Below are positions 11,753-25,155 of a stretch of 64,000 nucleotides of DNA, one piece after another (positions within the stretch are counted from its first letter, which is position 1; the number at the start of each line of letters is the position of its first letter). The stretch comes from JADJOY01 sp016713535 [NCBI: Deltaproteobacteria bacterium] (GTDB lineage Bacteria > JADJOY01), in contig JADJOY010000017.1 of NCBI GenBank assembly GCA_016713535.1, positions 84,486-148,485 of the forward strand, read 5' to 3'. The notes under the pieces were generated by a model that saw only the letters and a list, made by a program, of their open reading frames with translations, was not told where the DNA came from and made no database searches. The position numbers were made by a program, and so were the translations under genes.

Positions 11753-13318
11753 ATGCAGGGCCTCACCTCACTCGCCGCGCACCCTCGCGAGCTGCGCCTG
11801 GCGCGGTGGCTCTTCCTCCGTGGGGTCGCGGTGGTGTTCGTGATCGCGTTCGCGTCGCTGGCCATGCAGCTCGACGGGCTGATCGGACGTGACGGGATCC
11901 TGCCCGCCGCGGACTTCGCGGCCCGGGTGGCCGCGCGGCTCTCGGGCGCGCGCTTCACCCGGCTGCCGACGCTGGTGTGGTGGACCGGCGCGAGCGATCC
12001 AGCGCTGCGGGGGCTCTGCTACGGCGGTCTCGCGGCCTCGCTCGCGGCGGCGGCGGGCGTGGTGCCGATGGCGTCGCTGTGCGTGGCGTGGTGCTGCTAC
12101 CTGTCGCTCTTCAACGTCGGTCAGGACTTCCTCGGCTTCCAGTGGGATCTGCTCCTCCTCGAGACCGGCCTTCTCGCGGTCGGGTGGGCGCCGCTCGCGC
12201 TCCGCCATCGGCGCTCCGATACCGACGAGCCGTCGCGGCCGATCGCCTGGCTGGTGAGGCTGCTCGCGTTCAAGCTCATGCTGCTGTCGGGGATCGCGAA
12301 GCTCGCGAGCGGCGATCCGGCGTGGCGTGACCTCACGGCGCTCACGTACCACTTCGAGACCCAGCCGCTGCCGACATGGATCGGGTGGTTCGTCCATCAC
12401 CTGCCGCGCTGGCTCCTGGTGGCGGCCTGCGGCGCGACGCTGGTGGTCGAGCTGGCCTTGCCGTGGGCGATCTTCGCCGGGCGCTGGGGGCGGCGGATCG
12501 CATGCGCCGGCTTCGTGGCGCTGATGGTCGGCATCGGGCTCACCGGGAACTACACGTTCTTCAACCTCCTCACCGTCGTGATCAGCCTGGTGCTGCTCGA
12601 CGACGACGATCTACGTGCGCTGGTTCCGGCGAAGTGGCGTGCGCGGTCGGACGAGGTCCGAACCGCGGGCTCGTCCCTCGACGGAGCCGATCGACCCCCT
12701 CGCGCTCGGACCTCTCCGATTCGCTGGCCGACGAAGCTCCTCTCCGTGGCGCCGTGGACGCGGCGCGCCTTCGCCCTCGTGCTCGCGACCGCCAACCTGG
12801 GGATGTTCGTCGGCGGGCCGCCGGGGCTGGTGTGGCGTATGCTCGTGCCCCTTTCGTCGGTGAACCACTACGGGCTCTTCGCGGTCATGACCCGCGAGCG
12901 GCCCGAGATCACCATCGAGGGCTCCGACGACGGCGTCGAGTGGCGCGCGTACGTGTTGCCCTGGAAGCCGGGGCCGGTCGATCGTCGGCCCGGCTTCGTC
13001 GAGCCGCACCAGCCGCGCCTCGACTGGCAACTGTGGTTCGCGGCGCTGAGCCCGGCCTCGAACGCGCGCTGGGTCGAGCGCCTGCTCGAGCGGCTGCACG
13101 AGGGCTCGCCTCCGGTGCTCGCGCTCTTCGCGGTCGACCCATTCCCGGATGCACCGCCTCGGTACGTGCGCGCCACGATCGCGCGCTACCACGAGAGCGA
13201 CTGGCGCACCCTGCGCGCCACCGGCGCGTGGTGGGCGCGCGAGAGTCCGCCGCTGCCCTATCTCGTCCATCCCCGGCTGCCCGCTCGGGCGGTTGAATCG
13301 CCCGGACCCGTCCGATAG
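11753..13318 (+). CDS. lipase maturation factor (LMF1) family membrane protein
   Basis: The protein (521 residues from the ATG at 11753) belongs to the LMF1 family. It has several hydrophobic helices, the family block [19 protein letters not shown], then [18 protein letters not shown].. and [16 protein letters not shown]. The C-terminal soluble part (from about residue 370) has the family pattern of strands and [19 protein letters not shown]. In animals LMF1 helps lipases fold in the ER; the role of bacterial homologues is not established. It sits between the acyl-CoA dehydrogenase terminator and an HtrA-like protease gene 31 bp downstream, which may be co-transcribed. Confidence 0.85.
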   Translation: MQGLTSLAAHPRELRLARWLFLRGVAVVFVIAFASLAMQLDGLIGRDGILPAADFAARVAARLSGARFTRLPTLVWWTGASDPALRGLCYGGLAASLAAAAGVVPMASLCVAWCCYLSLFNVGQDFLGFQWDLLLLETGLLAVGWAPLALRHRRSDTDEPSRPIAWLVRLLAFKLMLLSGIAKLASGDPAWRDLTALTYHFETQPLPTWIGWFVHHLPRWLLVAACGATLVVELALPWAIFAGRWGRRIACAGFVALMVGIGLTGNYTFFNLLTVVISLVLLDDDDLRALVPAKWRARSDEVRTAGSSLDGADRPPRARTSPIRWPTKLLSVAPWTRRAFALVLATANLGMFVGGPPGLVWRMLVPLSSVNHYGLFAVMTRERPEITIEGSDDGVEWRAYVLPWKPGPVDRRPGFVEPHQPRLDWQLWFAALSPASNARWVERLLERLHEGSPPVLALFAVDPFPDAPPRYVRATIARYHESDWRTLRATGAWWARESPPLPYLVHPRLPARAVESPGPVR

Positions 13319-13349
13319 ATCGGCGCCGAGATCCCTTCGGAGGTGAGCG

Positions 13350-14462
13350 ATGCCCATCCTCACGGTACGTCCCACGCGAATCGTCCTGACCGTCGCCGCG
13401 GTGCTCGCGGTGGTGGCGACCGCCGCGCCGGCCCGCGCCGACCGACTCCACGATCCCAAGGCCAGGCCCCATCCGGTCGAGCCACGGCCGCCGCTCGGTG
13501 AGCAAGAGCAGAGCACGATCCAGCTCTTCCGCCGCGCCTCGCCGAGCGTGGTCTTCATCAAGACCACCGCGGTCCAGGTCGATCCGTTCCGGATGCGCGC
13601 CTACGAGGTGCCACAGGGAGCGGGGACCGGCTTCGTGTGGACCAAGGACGGCTACATCGTCACGAACTTCCACGTCGTCCAGGAGGCGCGCGGCGCGACC
13701 GTGACGCTCGCCGACCAGTCCACCCACGAGGCCGAGCTCGTCGGCGTAGCCCCCGACAAGGACCTCGCGGTGCTTCACATCGAGCCGCCCGAAGGCGGCC
13801 TCAGGCCGCTGCCGATCGGCAGCTCGGGCGACCTCGAGGTCGGCCAGAGCGTGCTCGCGATCGGCAACCCCTTCGGCCTCGACCAGACCCTCACCACCGG
13901 CATCATCAGCGCCCTCGGCCGCGAGATCCAGTCGGTGAGCGGCCGCGCCATCAGCGGCGTGATCCAGACCGACGCGGCGATCAATCCCGGCAACTCGGGT
14001 GGACCCCTCCTCGACAGCGCGGGGCGGCTGATCGGCGTCAACACGGCGATCTACAGTCCCTCGGGCGCCTACGCGGGCGTGGGCTTCGCGATCCCCGTCG
14101 ACACCGTGAACCGGGTCGTTCCACAGCTCGTCCGCTACGGTCAGGCGGTGCGCGCCGGTCTCGGAGTCAGCCTCGCGCCCGACGAGTGGGCGAGGCGCCG
14201 CAACATCGAGGGCGTCGTGGTGGCGGACGTCGCCCAGGGCAGCGCGGCCGCGAAGGCCGGGCTCGAGCCGGCGACCGTGGACGCGCGCGGGCGGGTCGCG
14301 ATCGCCGACATCATCGTCGCGGTCGACGGTAAGCCCGTGACCTCGTCCGACGATCTGTTCGCGATCTTCGACCAGCACGAGGTCGGCGACACCATCGCGC
14401 TGACGGTGCAACGCGAGGGCCGCAGGATCGAGAAGAGTGTTACCCTCCAGGCGGTTCGCTGA
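13350..14462 (+). CDS. periplasmic HtrA/DegP-like serine protease
   Basis: This 370-residue protein has a Sec signal peptide (cleavage near APARADR) and a trypsin-like domain. The triad is His in VTNFHVV, Asp in DKDLAVLHI and Ser in NPGNSGGPL. One PDZ domain follows (about residues 265-365, LGVSL... to VTLQAVR). With a single PDZ it is DegS/HhoB-like in layout, but it appears secreted rather than membrane-anchored. It should degrade or sense misfolded envelope proteins. CGGAGGTGA lies 4-10 nt before the ATG. ftsH follows after 51 bp. Confidence 0.92.
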   Translation: MPILTVRPTRIVLTVAAVLAVVATAAPARADRLHDPKARPHPVEPRPPLGEQEQSTIQLFRRASPSVVFIKTTAVQVDPFRMRAYEVPQGAGTGFVWTKDGYIVTNFHVVQEARGATVTLADQSTHEAELVGVAPDKDLAVLHIEPPEGGLRPLPIGSSGDLEVGQSVLAIGNPFGLDQTLTTGIISALGREIQSVSGRAISGVIQTDAAINPGNSGGPLLDSAGRLIGVNTAIYSPSGAYAGVGFAIPVDTVNRVVPQLVRYGQAVRAGLGVSLAPDEWARRRNIEGVVVADVAQGSAAAKAGLEPATVDARGRVAIADIIVAVDGKPVTSSDDLFAIFDQHEVGDTIALTVQREGRRIEKSVTLQAVR

Positions 14463-16489
<2,027 letters not shown>

Positions 16490-16490
<1 letters not shown>

Positions 16491-17256
16491 TGAAGCTCGC
16501 GACCTGGAACGTCAACTCGATCCGCATCCGGATCGACCGCTTGATCGCGCTCCTCGCCCGGCATACGCCGGACATCGTCTGCTTGCAGGAGATCAAGCTC
16601 GTCGACGAGGCGTTCCCGTACGACGCCGTGCACGCGGCCGGCTACCAGGCGACGGTGTTCGGCCAGAAGACGTACAACGGCGTCGCGATCCTGTCGAAGC
16701 ACGAGGCGAGTGACGTCGTGCGCGGCTTCGGTGACGGCGTCGACGACTCCCACGCCCGCTTCCTCGCCGCGCGGTGGACGGGGTCCGGGTGCTCGACTGC
16801 TACGTGCCCAACGGCGGCGAGGTGGGCAGCGAGAAGTGGACCTACAAGCTCGCGTGGCTCGAGCGGCTGGCGCGCTACCTCGAGACGCAGTGCGATCCCG
16901 CCGAGCCGCTGGTCGTGTGCGGCGACATGAACGTCGCGCCCGACGCGCGCGACGTCCACGACCCGGCGCTGTGGGAGCCGACGGTGCTCTACCACCCTGA
17001 GGCGCGCGCGGCGCTCGCGCGTGTCACCGCGTGGGGGCTCGAGGACGTGTTTCGCCGTCACCGTGCCGAGCCCGGGCTCTACTCCTGGTGGGACTACAGG
17101 ATGCTCGCATTCCCCAAGAACCAGGGGCTCCGGATCGACCACGTCTTCGCCACGCCGTCCTTCGCGAGCCGCACGACCGGGGCATCGATCGACCGCGACG
17201 AGCGCAAGGGCAAGCAGCCTTCCGATCACGCGCCGGTGATCGTGACCTACGAGTGA
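16490..17256 (+). CDS. xth: exodeoxyribonuclease III (frameshifted)
   Basis: This AP endonuclease/3'-5' exonuclease for base-excision repair has about 255 residues after correction. It opens with LATWNVNSIRIRI, followed by CLQEIK (metal-binding Glu) and the YNGVAILS strand. After the break come DCYVPNGG, CGDMNVAP (Asp/Asn), the substrate loop DYRMLAF, LRIDHVFATP and the catalytic SDHAPV. At 16773-16775 one G is missing from a G run: ARFLAAR should continue VDGVRVLDCY. The ATG overlaps the ftsH stop (ATGA), and the TGA overlaps the next GTG. Confidence 0.88.
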
Positions 17257-18412
17257 GCGGCGCGACCGTCTTCCTCGGTTCCGAGTTCGTCGCCAAGTAC
17301 CTGACCGGCGGCGGCAACTTCTGGGTACCGGTCCAGTACCTGCGCGGTCTTCTCGATCTCGGCTACGACGCTTGGTGGCTCGAGCTGCTCGGGCCTGGCA
17401 AGGAAGCGGGGCTCGACGAGGCGCGCATCGCCCAGTTCTGGGCCAACGTCGACGAGCTGGGCTTGCGCGACCGTGTGGTGCTCGCCTACTTCCCGTGTGG
17501 CGCGGTCGGCGAGCTCGATGCGAGCGTGGTCTGGCAGGGCGCGCTCGACGAGCGCCGCTTCCGGGAACGGGCGCGCGACGCGCTGCTGATCAATCCCGCC
17601 AACAGCATCCCGGCGCGAATGCGCGCGTGCTTCGCCCGCACCGCTCTCTTCGACATCGACCCAGGCCCGTTTCAGCTCTGGGCGCGCGAGTGGGACATGG
17701 GCGTCGGCTCGCACGACGTCCACCTCACGATCGGCACGAACCTTGGGCGAGAGCGACTCCTCCGATCCCACTCGGCGGAGTCGGCTGGAAGCGGGTGTGG
17801 CCGAGCGTCCACCTCGCTTCGTGGCCGGTGCAGGCGCTCGCGGAGAACGGCCGCTACACCACCATCACCCAGTGGTGGACGACCCAGTACGCGTTCCTCG
17901 ACGGCGAGGTCTACGACTGCAACAAGCGCGAGGGCTTCGTGCGCCACATCGACCTGCCAAGGCGCGTGGGGCGCGAGCTCGAGCTCGCCGCCAACGTCCA
18001 CCCGGCCGAGACCGAGGAGCGCGAGTTGATCGCGCGCCACGGCTGGCGCCTCGTCGAGCCCGCCGTGGTGGCGCGCACGCCGGGCGACTTCCAGCGCTAC
18101 GTGCGCGCGTCGCGCGGCGAGGTGAGCGCCAAGCCGGCCTACGTGAAGGCGCGCTCGGGGTGGGTGAGCGATCGCACGATCTGCTTCCTCGCCAGCGGCC
18201 GGCCGTGCGTCGTCGAGGACGTCGGCGCGGCGCGACACCTGCCGGAGAGCCTCGGGCTCACGTTCTTCGCCGAGACCGACGAGGCCGCACAGCGGATCGC
18301 GGAGGTCGAAGCGGACTACGCGCGCGCCTCGCGCGACGCGCGCCGTCTCGCGGAGGACGTGTTCGACAGTCGCGTGGTGCTGCCGAAGCTGCTGGCGCAC
18401 TGCGGGATCTAG
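17253..18412 (+). CDS. glycosyltransferase-like protein, CgeB/GT-B type (frameshifted)
   Basis: The GTG start overlaps the xth stop (GTGA). The corrected product is about 386 residues. The N-terminal half has a Rossmann-like pattern with YLTGGGNFWVPVQYLRGL. The C-terminal half has SGWVSDRTICFLASGRPCVVEDVG, the nucleotide-sugar-binding type motif of CgeB-like glycosyltransferases ('SGW.SDR...YLA.G.P...QDTG'). Donor and acceptor are unknown. Around 17745-17765 the frame drops by one: TIGTNLG is followed by IPLGGVGWKRVWP in another frame. A more complex local error is possible. Its tight overlap with xth suggests co-translation, not shared function. Confidence 0.6.
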
Positions 18413-18500
18413 CGGGCGGGCGGAACGCCGGCCCCACCGGCGGTGGCGGTGTGATCCATGCGGATGCGCCGCGGCCGGCGCCGTCTACACGCGGTTCGAC

Positions 18501-18526
18501 GTAGGGGCGGGGTTCATCCCCGCCCG
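18501..18526 (+). repeat. GTAG-foot palindrome (REP-like)
   Basis: A single copy lies between convergent genes. It has a GTAG foot, then GGGCGGGG, a TTCAT loop and CCCCGCCC. Its first 25 bases are the same as the minus-strand copy at 2877-2901. Confidence 0.8.
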
Positions 18527-19182
18527 AGGCGTCCGATCGAGCTTGCGGCGATCGCGCTCGCGGCGAGCGCCGAGATCAGCGACGTCACGGCGACCGCCCT
18601 CACCGAGCTCGGCGCGGGCGCCACCGTCATCCCGGTGACGGTCAGCGCGGCGACCACCACCACCAGCACGATCACGCCGCGGATGCCGCCGCAGCCGTTC
18701 CGGCTCGCGCCACGGCGCCACAGGGCGAGCCCGCCGAACGTGAGGGCCAGCTCGATCGCGATTGCGAGCGGCATCGCGTCCCAGAGCCCCATGCCGATGG
18801 TGCTGTTTCCGTCCGGCAGCGGCTCGGCCGGGTGCACGATCACGTCGAGCACGAAGTGCGAGAAGACCGCCGCCGCCAGGAGCCCGGCCGCGCGCCACCG
18901 CCGCCGGCCGTCAGCCCGCCGCCTCGCCACGAGCAGCGTGACCATCGCCGTCAGCAGCGCGAGGACCACGCTCGCCGGGAGGCTGTGCGAGTAGGGGAAG
19001 TCGAAGTGGAGATAGTGGCGCGTCGCGTAGTCGGCGGGGATCGTCACGTGCTCCACGCCGGCCAGCACCAGCACCCACAGGATCACGTCCTGGAGCTGTG
19101 CGCCGAGGAAGAGCCAGCCGAGGTCGAGCTCGCGGTCGGCGCGCTTCAGCGCCAGCGCCGCACCCAGGTGTCCTGCCCACAT
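18514..19182 (-). CDS. membrane protein, YdjM-like putative metal-dependent hydrolase
   Basis: This 222-residue protein has about five hydrophobic helices. Histidines sit where YdjM-type (PF04307) membrane hydrolases carry them: GHLGAALAL at the N-terminus, FPYSHSLPASV in the middle, and FSHFVLDVIVHP. The last ten or so residues are encoded by the palindromic repeat at 18501-18526, so the original stop may have been displaced by repeat insertion. The function of the family is poorly known; I make only a family-level call. Confidence 0.55.
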   Translation of the reverse strand: MWAGHLGAALALKRADRELDLGWLFLGAQLQDVILWVLVLAGVEHVTIPADYATRHYLHFDFPYSHSLPASVVLALLTAMVTLLVARRRADGRRRWRAAGLLAAAVFSHFVLDVIVHPAEPLPDGNSTIGMGLWDAMPLAIAIELALTFGGLALWRRGASRNGCGGIRGVIVLVVVVAALTVTGMTVAPAPSSVRAVAVTSLISALAASAIAASSIGRLGRG

Positions 19183-19227
19183 GTCGCGAACCCTCCGCCC
19201 GAGGCCGCAGGCGCGGCGCGGGCGCCG

Positions 19228-22200
19228 TCAGCGCTGCCGGCGGATGTCGTACTGGGTGGCGTCGAGCTCCGTCCACACGCCGGTGTCGGAGTCGCTCAGC
19301 TCGTAGTACCCCTGGCGGATCTCGCCGCTCGCGGCGTCGATCATGGTGACCGAGCCGCTCATGACCTGCGCCCGGCCGCGGCTCGCGGCACCCGACTTGG
19401 GCGTGAACGCGTACGTGCCGCGCCCGTCGAGGGTGAACGTGAAACCGCCCGGCAGGAAGCGGTTCTGCGGGGTGGCGACCCAGGTGCCCACGAACCCCGC
19501 GTCCGCGCGTGGGTTCCGGGCGAGCTCCTGGTTCATCCTCTGCAGCGCCCGCTGCTGCTGCTCGCGCTGCATCGCCATCGCGCGCGCGTTTTGTTCCTCG
19601 ATCTGGCGCTGGACCTCAGGGCGGGATCCCGCCCGCGCGCGGGGGTCACCGCGGTAGGCCGTGGCGTAGGCGGCCTCCGTGGCGGCCTGGACCTCGGCGG
19701 GGCTGCGCGCTCCCGTAGCCGTCGTTGCTCGGCTGCTGATCGGCCTTCTTCTGCCGAGCGATCCGGATCGCGTCGGTCAGCTCTTCGAGCTCGGTATCGC
19801 GCCCACGCATGACTCCGTAGGTCCCCGTGGCCCTCCGAAGCCACGCCGCGGCGGCGTCGGCATCACCCTTGGCGAGGGTGTACCTGGCCAGCCAGCGCGC
19901 CGCCTCGGGCACCGCGTCGCCGCCGTGCTCGCGGGTGTTGCGAGGCGGCTCGCTGGCGGTGCCGATGCGGGGCTTCTTCGGGTCGTCGGCGCCGAGCAGA
20001 GTCGCCATCGCCATCACGCGCTCGTACTCCCTGGCCGCGTCGTCGCGCCGGCCCAGCGCGTCGAGGGCGCGCGCCGCGCCGCGGTGCGCGTCGGCGACCA
20101 GCGCGGCCGCCACCAGCGGCTGCTGCGGCGAGTCGCCGGGGCGGGCCCTGGGGTTGGGCAGCATGGCGCCGTACACGAAGTCGAGGAGCTGCTCGCGCGC
20201 GATGCGGCTCGCGTCCCGCGGAGCTCGCCTGGTGGAGCGCAAGGGCCGCGTCGCTCTTGCCCGCGCTCGCGAGGAGCGCCGCGAGCCGGCCACGCGCCGT
20301 GAGGAGCGTGCTCGTCTCCTCGGGAGCGCGCGGCAGGGAGCCGCTCGGCGTGCCGGGCAGGTCGTCGGCGGCGATCCGTGCCGCGGCGAGCGCGGCGGCG
20401 GTGCGGTACGCGGCGAGGGCGTCGTCGCGCTGGCCCTGCGCTTCGAGCGCGACCGCTTGATAGAGCGGCACGCGCGGGTCGACGGGATCGATCGAGCGCG
20501 CGCGGCCGGAGACGTCGCCCGCGCCCTGCCACGCGGTGCGCTCGACCCGCGCCCAGCCGAGGCCTGAGCAGCGGCGCCGCGGTGGTGTGCACGAGCTGGC
20601 GAGCGACGGCGAGCTGCTCCTCGGCCTTCTCGCGCTGCCCGGTCTTCGCGTAGAGGTCGGCGAGCGCCTCTTGCGCCTCGAGCGAGCGCGGATCCGCGCT
20701 GACCGTCTGCTCGAGGATCGTGACCGCCTGGCCGGGATCGCCGAACCAGAGCTCGAGGTCGGCCTTCAGCAGCGCTTGCGGCGTCCCCTTGGTGACCGCG
20801 ACCGCCTTCACGATCGCGGCGCGCGCCTTCTGGCGCAGCTCGCGAGCGAGCGCCTCGAGCTGCTCGGCCCGCGCCACGTCGGCCTGGCTCGGCGGGTAGC
20901 ACGTCGTCGTGGTGACCTCGTATTCGCCGTCGCTGCGCGTCTCGTTGCGGGTCGAGCTCGAGCAGCGCTCTTGCCTCAGGCTCGCGGCCTCGGAGCTCGC
21001 GCGGTCGGCTCGGCGGGCGCGGAAGTGCGCCGCGAGCTGCAGCGCGTCGGCGTCGTCGTGGGAGAGCGCCAATCCCTTCTCGGCGAGCGATTCGGCCTCG
21101 TTGCCGCGATCGAGCCCGTCGAGCGCCATCGCCTTCCAGATCATGGCGCGCGCGTGGTCCGGCTCGGTCGCCAGCGCCGCGTCGGCGAGCCGCACCGCGC
21201 GCTCGAGCTCGGCCTCGCGCGAGAGCTGCCACCGGTAGGTCTCGACCGCCCGGCGCGGCTCGACCGCCTCGCCGCGGTTCTCGGATTCGAGGATCAGATA
21301 GCGCGCCACCTCGACCTTCTTGTCGGCGTTCCTCGGATCGGCACGCACGGCGTCCTCGCGGACGCGTAGCCCGTCCTGGTAGCCCTCGTCGTAGCGCAGG
21401 CGGCGGGCTCCGTCGGCGGCGACGACGCGGCTCGCGGCGGCAACGAGGTCACCCTCGGAGGAGCCCGCGCGCGCGGCCGCATCGAGCGCCGCGACCAGCG
21501 GCGTTACCTCCGCGTCCACGCGGTGCGTGCCGAGCTCGCGTGCGACGGATCCCTTCGCCGCGCCCGCTGCATCGCGGTCGAGCCGGGCCGCGGTGGCGAG
21601 GTCCGCCTCGGCGCGCTTGGCGTCGCCGAGCGTCGCCGCCGCACGCGCGCGAGCCAGATACGCCGCGGCGAAGTCGGTGCGGGAGGTGAGCGCGACGGTG
21701 AGCTCGCGGCGCGCGGTCGCCGGTCGTCCCAGAGCCAGCCAGGAGTCGCCGATCAGGAAGCGCACGTCGGGATCGGCGGGGTAGGCGGCGCGGGCGTGAT
21801 CGAGCTCGTCGAGGGCTTCCGTGTAGCGCTTCTGATCGTGGAGGGTGCGGGCGCGTGCGAGGTGTGCGGGCGCGAGGTCGGCGCGCTTCGCTTCGCGGCT
21901 CGCGAACCATGCTCCGGCACGGCGCATGGCCGCGGCGATCGCCGGGCGCTGATGGGGGTTCGGGTCGCCGGCACCGCCCTGGTCGGGCGGCAGCCGGGAC
22001 TCTTGATACGGCATCGCGAGGTCGTAGATCACGTAGCTCGCGTAGTCCGTCGGGTAGTCGTCGCGGCCCTGCGCCATGTGCCCGGGGATGCTGACCAGCG
22101 CCGGAGCGGCGCCGCCCAGCGAGCGCGGTCCGCCGCCGAGTGCGTGATCCGGGCCTACCTGACCGCTCATCGCCTCCGCGGCGTAGGTCCACAGCTCTGC

Positions 22201-22530
22201 CTCCCGTCCGCGCAGGCCGAGCCTGCCGGCGCGGTCGAGATCCTCGAGGGCCGCCGGGAACTGGCGCGCGAGCGTCTCCGCGATACCACGTGCCAGCACG
22301 AACCTCGGGTCGTCGCCGCGGGTCTCGAGCGCACGCGAGAACGCCGTCACCGCGTCGGCGGCGCGGCCGTCGTGGAGGGCGTCGAGCCCTTCGAGGTAAG
22401 CGCCGAGCGCCGGCGAGACGGCGGTAGACACGGCAAGGGGCGCCGGGCTCGGCGGCGAGGTCGCCGTCGCCGGAGAAATGATCGAAGAGGCGATCGCGAG
22501 AACGAGCGCCCAGCGCGACGTGGAGCGCAT
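19228..22530 (-). CDS. large secreted TPR-repeat protein (three frameshifts)
   Basis: The product is about 1,099 residues when three breaks are closed. It starts at an ATG with GGGAGG upstream and a signal peptide (LVLAIASSIISPATA). TPR-type helix pairs fill most of it (for example FSRALETRGDDPRFVLARG, LDELDHARAAYPADPDVRFL, EALADLYAKTGQREKAEEQL). The last 110 residues form a beta-rich domain with GFVGTWVATPQNRFLPGG. The frame changes near 20560, 20225 and 19705. At each the helical pattern resumes with one base fewer than observed, so each is a one-base insertion; the last is C4 instead of C3. It is probably a periplasmic scaffold. A small gene starts divergently 176 bp away. Confidence 0.7.
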
Positions 22531-22706
22531 TTGTCGAGGCCTCCCGAGCGCGAGAGTCGAACGGTCAGAGGAATGCCCACGGTAGCGCGCGGCGGGCGCT
22601 CGCCGGAACTCCACCGGGGCGCCTCGGTGGGCTGCGCGAACGGCCCTTGTCGCGACCGCCGGCGTCGCCCACGCTCGCGCAACGCGAGCGACGAAGGGGG
22701 TGAGCC

Positions 22707-23156
22707 GTGGCGGAGCCGGTGCAGGCGATGACGGTGCGCGAGGTCGAGATCGAGGGAAAGCGGCTGCCGTCCCACACCGTGGTATGGGTGTGGGGAAAGT
22801 GCGAAGGGCAGGCACGGATCGAATACGAGCGATGGCGCGGGCTGGTGCCGATCACCGCGCTGACGCGTTACCCGATCGAGAGCCCGCCGCTCGAGGAGCT
22901 ACGCAAGCTCGACCCGTGCTTCGGCGTTCCCGACGAGGCGTTCGACGTCGTCCACGCCGACTCCGCCAACGACTACGAGATCGTGCGCTGCCGTGCACAC
23001 GACCGGCGCTTCCTGCGCGACACGCGCGGCTCGATCGGCTGGTACACGGTGCTCACGCTGCTCCGCGGCGACGACCGCGGTAGCCCCGAGGAGATCTGGC
23101 GCCGGTACCACGCTCTCGACGACAGCTTGCTCAGGCTCGAGGGGCGTAGTCTGTGA
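22707..23156 (+). CDS. hypothetical protein
   Basis: This 149-residue soluble protein is of no family I recognise. It starts at GTG (22707) with AGGGGGTGAG just upstream; an internal ATG at 22728 is an alternative. It contains WVWGKCEGQARIEYERW and IGWYTVLTLLRGDDRGSP and ends in a charged helix. Codon use is like its neighbours. The AGPS-like FAD enzyme follows 83 bp downstream on the same strand. Confidence 0.55.
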   Translation: MAEPVQAMTVREVEIEGKRLPSHTVVWVWGKCEGQARIEYERWRGLVPITALTRYPIESPPLEELRKLDPCFGVPDEAFDVVHADSANDYEIVRCRAHDRRFLRDTRGSIGWYTVLTLLRGDDRGSPEEIWRRYHALDDSLLRLEGRSL

Positions 23157-23239
23157 GCGCACCACCTCTTTCCTTGGGCGCGCGAACCCACTAGCGTCAG
23201 CGCTCGGCCCGCGCCTGAGCGGCGCGGCAGGGAGCGTCC

Positions 23240-24936
23240 ATGTCGAAGAAGCACTTCCGACCCGACTGGTCGGAGAAGGCCCCCGCGCCGGTACCTACCG
23301 CTCGATCGCCAAGTACGGCGATCCGAGCGCGTTCAAGCACCCGAGCGATCGTGGGTGCGAATGATGCAGACCGAGTTCGGCCTCGCCGAGAGCCATTTCG
23401 CGCGCAAGCAATCCAAAGGAACGAGCCGGTGGTGCTGAACCGGCCGCCCGCGCTCGCCGCCGACAAGGTCGAGGCGCTGGCGCACATCGTCGGGAAAGAG
23501 AACGTCGCCACCGACGACTACTCGCGGGCCAGATACGCCTCCGGCAAGACCTCCGAGGAGATCCTCGAGACGCGTCAGGGCGTGATCCGCGAGGTCGCGG
23601 ACGTGGTGGTCCATCCGCGCGACAAGCACGACGTCCAGAAGATCGTCGCCTACTGCCACGCCGAGCGCATCCCGATCACGGTGTTCGCCGCGGGCTCGTC
23701 GGTGAACTTCGGCTGCCGTCCGTACAAGGGTGGTGTGTCGCTGGCGCTCGGCACGCACATGAACAAGCTGCTCGCGGTCAACGAGCTCGACCAGACCGCG
23801 CGCGTCGAGCCCGGGATGTTCGGGCCGGCCTACGAGAAGGCGCTGAACGAGGCGCCCGCGCGCTTCGGGACGAAGCACCGCTACACGTGTGGGCACTTCC
23901 CCCAGCCGTTCGAGTTCTCGACGGTCGGTGGGTGGGTGGTCACGCTCGGCTCTGGGCAGGCCTCGACCTACTACGGCGATGCCTACGATCTCGTGTTCGC
24001 GCAGGAATACGTGACCCCGGTCGGCACCTTCAAGACCATCGAGGTGCCGGCCACCGCCACCGGTCCACGCGTCAACGACATCATGAAGGGCTCGGAGGGA
24101 GCGTTCGGGATCCTCGTCGAGGTGACGATGAAGATCTACCGCTACATGCCCGAGCACCGCCGCTACTTCAGCTTCATGTACCCGAGCTGGGAGGCGGCGG
24201 TGAACGCGAGCCGCGAGATCCTCCAGGGAGAGTTCGGGCGGCCGGCGATCTTTCGCATCTCCGATCCCGAGAGACCGACCGCGGGCTCAAGCTCTACGGC
24301 ATGCCGTCGTTCGTCGATCCGTTCCTGATCCGGCGCGGCTTCAAGCCCATGCAGCGCTGCCTGAGCCTCGGCAACGTCGAGGGTGACGCCGACTACACCC
24401 GCTTGGTCGCGCGCAAGATCAAGGCGATCGCGCGTCAGCACGGCGCGATGTCGCTCGGCACCTATGCCGCGAAGAAGTGGGAGCACACCCGGTACGCCGA
24501 GCCCTACATGCGCGAGGACCTCAACGACTACGGGATCCTCATCGACACGCTCGAGGCGGGCGTGAGCTGGGACAACCTGCATCGACTGCACCAGGGCGTG
24601 CGAGCGTTCGTGAAGAGCCGCCCCGCGACGATGTGCATGACCCACGCGTCGCACTTCTACCCGCAGGGTACGAACCTCTACTTCATCTTCATCGCCAAGA
24701 TGGATCTGGGCGAGTACGTGCCGTTCCAGGCCGGGATCATCGACGCGATCGTGAAGCACGGCGGTACGTTGAGCCACCACCACGGCGTCGGTCGGCTGCT
24801 CGCGCCGTGGATGGAGCAGCACCTGGGCGCCGAGCAGATGGCGGTGCTGCGCGCGCTCAAGCGCCACTTCGACCCCAACGGGATCATGAATCCCGGCGGT
24901 CAGCTCGCCCTCGACGAGATCCCCGCGAGGCGGTGA
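23240..24936 (+). CDS. FAD-linked oxidase, alkyl-DHAP synthase-like (four frameshifts)
   Basis: The corrected gene encodes about 566 residues. The N-terminus is spread over three frames: MSKKHFRPDW, then AGTYRSIAKYGDPSAF, then VRMMQTEFGLAESHF, then NEPVVLNRPP. That implies single-base losses near 23280, 23350 and 23412. A fourth loss is at about 24273 (DPE to TDRGLKLYG). The PCMH-type FAD domain has VFAAGSSVNFG, FEFSTVGGWVVT and SEGAFGILVEVT. The C-terminal HHHGVGRLLAPW matches the SHHHGVG motif of alkyldihydroxyacetonephosphate synthase, which exchanges acyl for alkyl in ether-lipid synthesis. A D-lactate-dehydrogenase-like oxidase is the main alternative. Confidence 0.75.
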
Positions 24937-24945
24937 GGTTCCTCC

Positions 24946-25032
24946 GGGGGGGGCTGTTCCAGCCCCCCGCCCGCGCGAAGTGAATTCGCGCGGGTCCCAC
25001 CCCCGCGTCACCCGCTTCGCTCGTGGCGTCGC
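24946..25032 (+). repeat. composite palindromic repeat, family B
   Basis: It lies directly after the FAD-oxidase stop. A G-run, CTGTTCCAG and C-run hairpin is followed by a second hairpin (CCCGCGCGAA/TTCGCGCGGG) and a GC-rich tail. A related element sits just after the trxB stop at 63845, also on the plus strand. It could act as a 3'-end stem, but no T tract follows. Confidence 0.6.
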
Positions 25033-25080
25033 GCCGCGCCCAATGGCGAGTCCGCGCGTGGCGTGGACGGGACCCGGGCG

Positions 25081-25108
25081 CGGCTGCGAGGGACCGCAGC
25101 CCGCCAGG
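25081..25108 (+). repeat. palindromic repeat, family C
   Basis: A GGCTGCGAGGGACCGCAGCC-type palindrome is followed by CGCCAGG. Copies occur at 33732, 37350 (inverted) and 37408. Confidence 0.6.
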
Positions 25109-25155
25109 TGGGAAGCCGATCCGCCGGAGGGTCGTGATCCTTCGCGACCGCAGGC

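Noticed and set aside
24946-25032. Intrinsic terminator after the FAD oxidase
   Set aside because: Strong stems are present but no T tract follows; kept as a repeat.
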